A DNA stretch of 64,000 nt from Niveispirillum sp. SYP-B3756 (lineage in GTDB: Bacteria; Pseudomonadota; Alphaproteobacteria; Azospirillales; Azospirillaceae): positions 1-64,000 of the forward strand of contig NZ_WIDQ01000019.1 of the NCBI RefSeq assembly GCF_009495745.1, written 5' to 3'. Each line of letters starts with the position of its first letter. Positions within the stretch are counted from its first letter, which is position 1. The notes under the pieces are model-generated. The model did no database searches. It had not been told where the DNA came from and saw nothing but the letters and a program-made list of their open reading frames with translations. Below, in pieces: positions 59,047 through 64,000 of the stretch. The position numbers were made by a program, and so were the translations under genes.

Positions 59047-60429
59047 TCAGAGCCGGTTCAGCAAGGCGTTGGCGGCCCGCTGTCCGGAATAGTAGGCGCC
59101 ATGAATGGTGCCATAAGCCTCCGTCCAATCCGCCTCTCCGGCGAAGAAAATGTTTTGATGTGTTGTTTGCAAAAGATCGCGTGCCTGTAAGGGGAAGGGA
59201 TCATCTGCCGGCCCCCCATCGGCGATGGTGTAGGAATAGGCCCCGCCGATCCGCGGTTCGTTCGCCCAGTTGGTGACGGCCCAATCCGTGATATTCAGGG
59301 TGACATCGCCATATCGACTTTTGATCACGGCCGTAAACCGATCGCGCACCTGTTCCTTGTCCATTGTCTCAAGGGTGCGGGCGAAGTTGCCGCTGGCAAC
59401 GCCGATCAGAAGATTCTTAAAATGGGGATTGCGGAAATATTGCCAGCATGATTGACCATCGAGATCAATCGTATAATATTCTGTATTCATTTTGATAGAT
59501 TCTGGTATATTATCCGCATAGATGCCAATTTTTTTGTAATTTCCCAGGCCGATATATTTCAATGCCTTTATTTTTTCCGCCGGCAAGGGTGGGGTGAAGG
59601 CGATATTTGCCAGAGCATAGGGAGATATGGTGACAATACAAAAATCGAAGCCGTAGAAACTTCCATTTTCAGTGTCGATTTTTATTTGATTACTCCCCTG
59701 CTGAATTGACAGGACTTTTGTTTTTAGATTTCCGGTGATGGCACAGCTGGAACCTTCGGCTGGATTGGTCAGGACATTCATGTAAAGGCCGACCACATCG
59801 CCGATACCGGGGGCGACATAGATGTTGGGCTGTTCCCCCGCCGGCGCAACCTGGCGGTCGCTGTCGGCGGCGATATATTGCCAGGTCTCCACCGATTCCG
59901 CGATGGGGCCATAGCCGTTCGATCCCAATGCCAGATGGACCGTGCCGGCGAACGGTCCCCCCGATTGATAGGTAACTGACGCTGGCAGGTTTGGTTTCGT
60001 GGCGGCGAACTGAAAATCGGTATCAATGGTGTTGTTGACCTGATTGATATCGTTGGTGGTAAAGACATCCTGCCAGCCACCCGCGCCATCGGGAACCCGG
60101 TAATAGGTGGTCGGATCAATCTGCAGGCAGGTGAAGTTACTGAGATTGGCTGTATTCAGCTTCTTGATGATCTTCAGCCAGGGATTTGCGGTTTCCGGCA
60201 AATCCGTCCCCTTCAAGGTGGGGTCAGCGTCGGAGATGGTGACGCCCGGATCCTGCACGAATTGCGGTCCCATGTCGAAATAGGCTTCGTCTACCTTTCT
60301 TGTCCAGGCCCGCCCGCCCCAGTGGGAGGCGGCTTCGAAAACGACAATTTCCTGTATTTTGGGGTTGGCACCCAGGATTTCCAGCGCGCCTGCGGCGGCG
60401 CAGCCTCCTCCGATGATGGCGACGCGCAT
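59047..60429 (-). CDS. FAD-dependent amine oxidase family protein
   Basis: A 460-aa flavoprotein. The dinucleotide-binding motif at the start is AIIGGGCAAAGALEILG, followed by the FAD-family GGRAWT (HWGGRAWTRKVDEAYFDMG). The C-terminal FAD motif is NIFFAGEADWTEAYGTIHGA, as in monoamine oxidase and phytoene desaturase relatives. ATG 60429 follows AAGGAAAA. Its middle part (about 59440-59720) is noticeably more AT-rich than its surroundings. The substrate is unknown. It sits within the R-body gene set, between a muramidase and the regulator. Confidence 0.78.
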   Translation of the reverse strand: MRVAIIGGGCAAAGALEILGANPKIQEIVVFEAASHWGGRAWTRKVDEAYFDMGPQFVQDPGVTISDADPTLKGTDLPETANPWLKIIKKLNTANLSNFTCLQIDPTTYYRVPDGAGGWQDVFTTNDINQVNNTIDTDFQFAATKPNLPASVTYQSGGPFAGTVHLALGSNGYGPIAESVETWQYIAADSDRQVAPAGEQPNIYVAPGIGDVVGLYMNVLTNPAEGSSCAITGNLKTKVLSIQQGSNQIKIDTENGSFYGFDFCIVTISPYALANIAFTPPLPAEKIKALKYIGLGNYKKIGIYADNIPESIKMNTEYYTIDLDGQSCWQYFRNPHFKNLLIGVASGNFARTLETMDKEQVRDRFTAVIKSRYGDVTLNITDWAVTNWANEPRIGGAYSYTIADGGPADDPFPLQARDLLQTTHQNIFFAGEADWTEAYGTIHGAYYSGQRAANALLNRL

Positions 60430-60536
60430 GGTCTTTTCCTTGGCTTGAGGACGACAGTTTCTCGACAGCAGCAGAAGCCGCCTGTGGCGCTTGATCATGG
60501 AAGGGGGTTCCCTTCAAGGGGGGGCTGGCCAGGCCT

Positions 60537-61166
60537 TCAGCCGGCGGCCGGGGTCCAGTCGCGCCAATTGTCCCACCAGCAGGGGGAGGGGTTGGTACTG
60601 AGGAACCAGTTGGCCCGATTCAGCCAGCCCTGGCGGAACTGGGCGTCCGGTGTACCGGGCTGGCTGATCGACAGGTAATAATCCACCCGTCGGGCGGTGT
60701 AATTGTCGCAAGCCGCAGCGATACCGGTGCGGGCGATATAGTGGTTAACCAGATTGGCGCTGGCTGGCCCTGGCACGCCATCGGCCGTGGCCCCCACCAG
60801 GGTCTGCAGGGTCTTGATGGCGCGGGACGGGCCGGCGGTCCAGCCGAAATCCATGGTGATGGCGATCAGCGGGCTCCAGCTCAGCTTGTCCAGGCCGGGC
60901 TGCTGATAATAATCCTTCACCGCAATCTGGGCGGCCACTGGCAGCGTTACATCCTGCTGCATCTGCTGGGCGGTCAGTGCACAGGGGTCGATCTGAATCC
61001 AGGCAGCATAGACATCGGGCGTCACCCCCCGCATGGTGCCGATCAGCTTGGTGCCGCCGGCCTTGCAGTGGGCGTAGTTGCCGGTGTCCGACGGGTTGGC
61101 TTCCCACAACCCTTCCCATTGGGCGATGGCGATCTGGAAGGCCTGTTCGGGGTTGGGGAAGCTCAT
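60537..61166 (-). CDS. Glycoside hydrolase 108-type muramidase/lysozyme-like protein
   Basis: A 209-aa protein resembling the GH108 peptidoglycan hydrolases (DUF847 plus PG-binding 3). It has FQIAIAQWEGLWEANPSDTGN with the likely catalytic Glu, DFGWTAGPSRAIKTLQTLVG and TADGVPGPASANLV, the peptidoglycan-binding 3 hallmark. It has no signal peptide, so export would need a holin or cell lysis, as for phage endolysins. The usual GG-D-x-G loop is changed, so activity should not be assumed. Within the reb locus it could open cells to release R-bodies. Confidence 0.7.
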   Translation of the reverse strand: MSFPNPEQAFQIAIAQWEGLWEANPSDTGNYAHCKAGGTKLIGTMRGVTPDVYAAWIQIDPCALTAQQMQQDVTLPVAAQIAVKDYYQQPGLDKLSWSPLIAITMDFGWTAGPSRAIKTLQTLVGATADGVPGPASANLVNHYIARTGIAAACDNYTARRVDYYLSISQPGTPDAQFRQGWLNRANWFLSTNPSPCWWDNWRDWTPAAG

Positions 61167-61196
61167 TTGTCTCTCGTCTGCTGCGGTCGGGGGCTG

Positions 61197-61568
61197 TCAG
61201 GCCGGGGGGCTGGTGGCGGCAGTAGCATTGTCAACGGCCTGCTGGGCGGCGGCCATGGCTTGCTGCACGGCCTGTTCTGCTGCCTGCATCGCGTTGGCGG
61301 CGGCGCTGTCACCGGCCCCCATCGCCGCCGCGACGGCGGCATCCGCCTGATGCTGAGCGGTTGCCAGGGCGGCATCGGCCTGCCCGGTCGGATCACTGGC
61401 AGCGACGGCTGCCTTTGCCTGCTCCACCCCCTGCTGGGCAGCCGCGATAGCCTGCTGCACGGCATTTTCGGCCGCCTGCATCGCCTGACGGATCAGGTCG
61501 GTTGCAGCCTCAATCGAGGGTGCGGCCGGGATGGGAGGGGTATCGGGTATATCGCTGCTGGTTGTCAT
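61197..61568 (-). CDS. Ala/Gln-rich coiled-coil protein of the reb locus
   Basis: A 123-aa low-complexity protein. Most of it is heptad-like AAENAVQQAIAAAQQG and MQAAEQAVQQAMAAAQQAV, one long amphipathic helix, with a Pro-rich N-terminus. The two related Ala/Gln segments look like an internal duplication. It could be a structural or assembly factor for R-bodies. No family is recognised. Confidence 0.6.
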   Translation of the reverse strand: MTTSSDIPDTPPIPAAPSIEAATDLIRQAMQAAENAVQQAIAAAQQGVEQAKAAVAASDPTGQADAALATAQHQADAAVAAAMGAGDSAAANAMQAAEQAVQQAMAAAQQAVDNATAATSPPA

Positions 61569-61579
61569 CGGATCGGCCT

Positions 61580-62653
61580 TTACTGCGGGTTGTCAGGAAC
61601 GGGACTGGTGCCGGTTTCATGGGCCTGCTGGCGCCGGAACAGTACCGTGGTGATATTCCCATTGGTGTTCAGCATCAGCTCGCCAACCAGACCATTGCCC
61701 TCCAGCGGGAAGCGGCAGGTGGCACCATCCTGTTCCATCAGGCCCCGCCGGGGCGGGTTGGTCTGCAGGAAAGCCTGCCAGGTGCCCAGATATTCCTGGA
61801 TCGTCTGCTGCGCCTGTTGGCTGTTGCCGCCAGCATAGCTGGAATGGATCATGATATTGGCGCAGGCTTCTGACAGGCGGGCAAAGCCGACCAGATTGCC
61901 GCGCCGCAGCCAATCCTGCACCGCCGCTGCCACTTCCCCCGGCGCGGCCAGCGGGCCGACCGAGGGGCAGTCCAGCGCGCCGAACAGCAGGGGCAGCAGG
62001 GTCTGCGTGGCGGCGGTGGCCATCTGTGTCTGTTTTTCCGCCGACTCACCGCGCAGCGACAGGCGTGTGATATACCCCAGGAAGGCGGTATAATAATCCG
62101 CGAATTCCGCCGGGCTGCGGGCCTGAGTCACCGCAAAGGAAGCCGCCGCCTGATTGACTGGATCGTTGCTGGCGGCATCGGGGAAGGCCATCATGCTATG
62201 CAGGATGGTCAGGCTTTGCAGATCCAGCACCTGAAACAGCGGATTGTCGGCCACATTCAGGCTTGTCAGCAGCGCCCGCACCGCCTGAAAGCCGGTGGCG
62301 GTGACCAGCCGGTGATTGGAGAGCAGAGTTTGCAGCTGGCTCTGCAGCACCGGGTTGGATGGGTCAGTCTCCGCCCGCAGCAATGTGCGCAGATCGGCGG
62401 GGCCAAGCGTCATCAGCTTCACCGGCCCGACCAACAATTGCAGGTTGGGCAGCAATGTGCAGGGGGCGCCGTGCAGCCCGCGCTGCACCCCGTCCAGCAG
62501 CCGGCTTTCATCGTCGAAAGCATAGGGGCCGGGCGCTTGCACGGCCCATTGCACCCATTCAATGCCGCCATCCACCGTGGCCAGCGCCAGCCTGGCGACG
62601 TCGGAAAGGCTGGCTTGCCCGTTGATGGCCCTGTTGGCGATGATCAGCGTCAT
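61580..62653 (-). CDS. Hypothetical protein of the reb locus
   Basis: A 357-aa predicted soluble, mainly helical protein with no domain that I recognise and no signal peptide. It starts MTLIIANRAINGQASLSDVA and ends near NITTVLFRRQQA. It is spaced 11 bp from the coiled-coil gene and 20 bp from the Reb-like gene, so it is co-transcribed. It may take part in R-body assembly or control. Confidence 0.65.
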   Translation of the reverse strand: MTLIIANRAINGQASLSDVARLALATVDGGIEWVQWAVQAPGPYAFDDESRLLDGVQRGLHGAPCTLLPNLQLLVGPVKLMTLGPADLRTLLRAETDPSNPVLQSQLQTLLSNHRLVTATGFQAVRALLTSLNVADNPLFQVLDLQSLTILHSMMAFPDAASNDPVNQAAASFAVTQARSPAEFADYYTAFLGYITRLSLRGESAEKQTQMATAATQTLLPLLFGALDCPSVGPLAAPGEVAAAVQDWLRRGNLVGFARLSEACANIMIHSSYAGGNSQQAQQTIQEYLGTWQAFLQTNPPRRGLMEQDGATCRFPLEGNGLVGELMLNTNGNITTVLFRRQQAHETGTSPVPDNPQ

Positions 62654-62673
62654 GATCGTTCCTGTCCGCTTGT

Positions 62674-63024
62674 TCAGCCTGCCGGGAAGCTCTTCAGCAC
62701 TGTGGAGGCCGCTGTACCGATGTTACTGAAATCCGTTGTCGCGGACTTGGTCATTTCCTGCGCCAGGGTCAACGCTTCCTTATAGCGCGAATCCCCGGTA
62801 GCAAGAAATTGCGCCATTGCAACCCCGGCCGCCGTGCTGGCGATGGTGGTGGCGTTGCGCAGGGCATCGGCGGCATCCTGCACAGCGATCGCCGCCGCCT
62901 GGGCCACCGACTGATAGGCTTTACCGGCACCGCTGGTCAGCACCACCTGGGGTGCCATGGTTGCCTGCTGCACCTGGTTGATGACGTCGATGACCTGCGG
63001 ATTGACCTTGCTGATATCGCCCAT
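62674..63024 (-). CDS. Reb-like protein of the R-body locus
   Basis: A 116-aa protein: MGDISKVNPQVIDVINQVQQ, then SGAGKAYQSVAQAAAIAVQD and later VAMAQFLATGDSRY. The VNxQxxDxVNQxQ start and the Ala-rich helix are like Reb-type proteins that accompany RebB in R-body loci. GAGG precedes the ATG. It is probably an R-body component or a regulator of assembly. Confidence 0.7.
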   Translation of the reverse strand: MGDISKVNPQVIDVINQVQQATMAPQVVLTSGAGKAYQSVAQAAAIAVQDAADALRNATTIASTAAGVAMAQFLATGDSRYKEALTLAQEMTKSATTDFSNIGTAASTVLKSFPAG

Positions 63025-63083
63025 GACGGAGCCTCATTTCTGGGATAGATGGATCGGCCGACGCTGGTACCGGGGATCAGGGG

Positions 63084-63653
63084 TCAGTTGCTGCCACCGG
63101 CGACGGTGTCATTCCCGGCATCGTCGGTGCCTGCCTTGCTGTCTGTGTCCGACGGCTTTGCATCATCGCTCTGATTGACCAGACCCGTGTTGGATAAAGG
63201 CACCCCGCCGGCCTGTTTGATCAGGTCAGCCAGCGCCGTGCTGGCCTTTTCCGCATCGCCGCCGGACTGTTTGGCCAGATGCCGCAGGGTTGCGATGGCG
63301 GCCTGCGCCTGGGCCATGGCGGCCGCTTCGGCCATTGCCGTGGTCATATAGGGCGGGGCCGGGGGCGGCAGATCATGCACCGCCGGCGGCGGCGGGGGCG
63401 GTGGTGAAGGCGGCATCGGGATAGGGATGGGTGTCTGCAACATGCGCGCACACGCGGCCGTCACGGCGGCATTGCCGGTCATCCCGGCATTCTGCTGACG
63501 GTTGACGGCGTTGTACATCGCCATACCCAGCGTTTCCACCATCACCGTATCCAACATGCCAAAGGCGTTAGATGGTGCCTGTCCGGTCAGCAATGTCGCC
63601 GTACCGGTCACTGAATCCACGATTTGATCATTGACCATCACATCCTCGGCCAT
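63084..63653 (-). CDS. RebB family R-body protein with Pro-rich insert
   Basis: A 189-aa protein. Its N-terminal about 75 residues match RebB (VNDQIVDSVTGTATLLTGQA, then GMAMYNAVNRQQNAG). A Pro-rich stretch (IPIPMPPSPPPPPPPAV) is followed by a helical and an acidic tail, so it is longer than simple RebB. I chose ATG 63653; the longer frame begins at 63674. R-bodies are protein ribbons that uncoil at low pH. This is one of at least two RebB-type genes here. Confidence 0.78.
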   Translation of the reverse strand: MAEDVMVNDQIVDSVTGTATLLTGQAPSNAFGMLDTVMVETLGMAMYNAVNRQQNAGMTGNAAVTAACARMLQTPIPIPMPPSPPPPPPPAVHDLPPPAPPYMTTAMAEAAAMAQAQAAIATLRHLAKQSGGDAEKASTALADLIKQAGGVPLSNTGLVNQSDDAKPSDTDSKAGTDDAGNDTVAGGSN

Positions 63654-63690
63654 TCTTCTGTCCGTCCAGGGCATTTGTCAGAGGGGGCAT

Positions 63691-63921
63691 TCAGGGACTG
63701 GCAGCACTTTGCAGGATCATGGTGACCACCCGGCCCAGCACGGCCTCGCCAATCGCCTGGCCGCGCTGCTGGTTTGCCGTGGCATTGGCCATGGCCAGCC
63801 CCAGCGCCTGGGCGGTACTGGTGTAAACCATGCCCATGGCGATTGACGGTGCCATCGCCACATTGATGACGGTGACATCATCCACCGCCGTCACGGCCGG
63901 CACGCTGCTGCCATCGGCCAT
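63691..63921 (-). CDS. RebB family R-body protein
   Basis: A 76-aa protein with the RebB core: VTVINVAMAPSIAMGMVYTS, then AQALGLAMANATANQQRGQA. The short length is normal for RebB (about 80-110 aa). It is read in the same direction as the rest of the locus, which continues past the right edge of the window. Confidence 0.78.
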   Translation of the reverse strand: MADGSSVPAVTAVDDVTVINVAMAPSIAMGMVYTSTAQALGLAMANATANQQRGQAIGEAVLGRVVTMILQSAASP

Positions 63922-63982
63922 CTTGCCCCCATGTCAGCTTGGCCGGGCGGGCGGTGAAAGCCGGCCGCCCGGCCTGCCGCGA

Positions 63983-64000
63983 TCAGACCAGACCCAGCAC
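63983..64000 (-). CDS. Possible 3' end of a further reb gene (cut by window edge)
   Basis: The last five codons and stop read VLGLV-stop on the minus strand, which could be the C-terminus of another gene of the reb unit. It is too short for any assignment. Confidence 0.25.
   Translation of the reverse strand: MLGLV

Overview
GC-rich DNA with alphaproteobacterial gene content, most like a Rhodospirillales/Azospirillaceae-type or related environmental bacterium. This placement rests on gene families only and is not a species call. The window carries a replication module: a Rep_3-type initiator, an iteron array, parA/parB and two parS-like palindromes at about 49.0-56.2 kb. It therefore belongs to a secondary replicon, either a large plasmid or a chromid. 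The gene load (type II secretion, sugar catabolism, RNA repair) is rich enough to suit a chromid.

Left part (1-12 kb): the 3' part of an ISNCY-type insertion sequence, then an IclR regulator and an L-fucose oxidative operon. The operon encodes mutarotase, aldo/keto dehydrogenase, lactonase, a two-subunit UxaA-type dehydratase, an SDR and a FAH-family hydrolase. A FucP-type permease on the other strand belongs with it, but an RTX-repeat exoprotein gene lies between them. Together these should import L-fucose (or a related 6-deoxy or galacto sugar) and convert it without phosphorylation to pyruvate plus lactate.

12-22 kb: an orphan lasso-B2-like protease gene coupled to a tiny ORF. Next is a tight four-gene minus-strand operon: thermostable-hemolysin-type acyltransferase, a fusion of adenylate-forming ligase and haem-oxygenase-like di-iron oxidase, an SDR and a secreted TPR protein. 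It looks like a small biosynthetic pathway. It is divergent from a FecI-FecR-TonB receptor signalling set, which is followed by a methyltransferase.

22-33 kb: a complete-looking type II secretion locus (gspO, G, C/N-like, M, L, K, J, I, H, F, E on minus; gspD divergent on plus).

33-38.7 kb: an RNA-damage/repair locus. RtcR is divergent from a sigma-54 promoter that drives a Ro60 (TROVE-vWA) gene. Three tandem Y-RNA-like elements with tRNA-mimic parts follow, then rtcB with an in-frame TGA, then a C-terminal scrap of rtcA abutting a transposase scrap. The sensor, Ro60 and RNA parts look intact while the ligase/cyclase end is decaying.

38.7-49 kb: a two-partner secretion pair (TpsB, and a 2014-aa TpsA with eleven 294-bp tandem repeats) and a Tat-exported PhoX phosphatase.

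49-57 kb: repA, the iteron origin, a large LRR-Roc-COR-TIR protein (a bacterial NLR/ROCO-like candidate defence or signalling gene) placed between rep and par, then parB, parA and a sugar-nucleotide epimerase.

57-64 kb: an R-body (Reb) locus read leftward from the window edge. It has RebB-family proteins, unknown proteins, a GH108-type muramidase, a flavin amine oxidase and an AraC regulator fused to a degenerate NtrC-type AAA+ domain. At least five copies of one intergenic repeat are scattered through the window.
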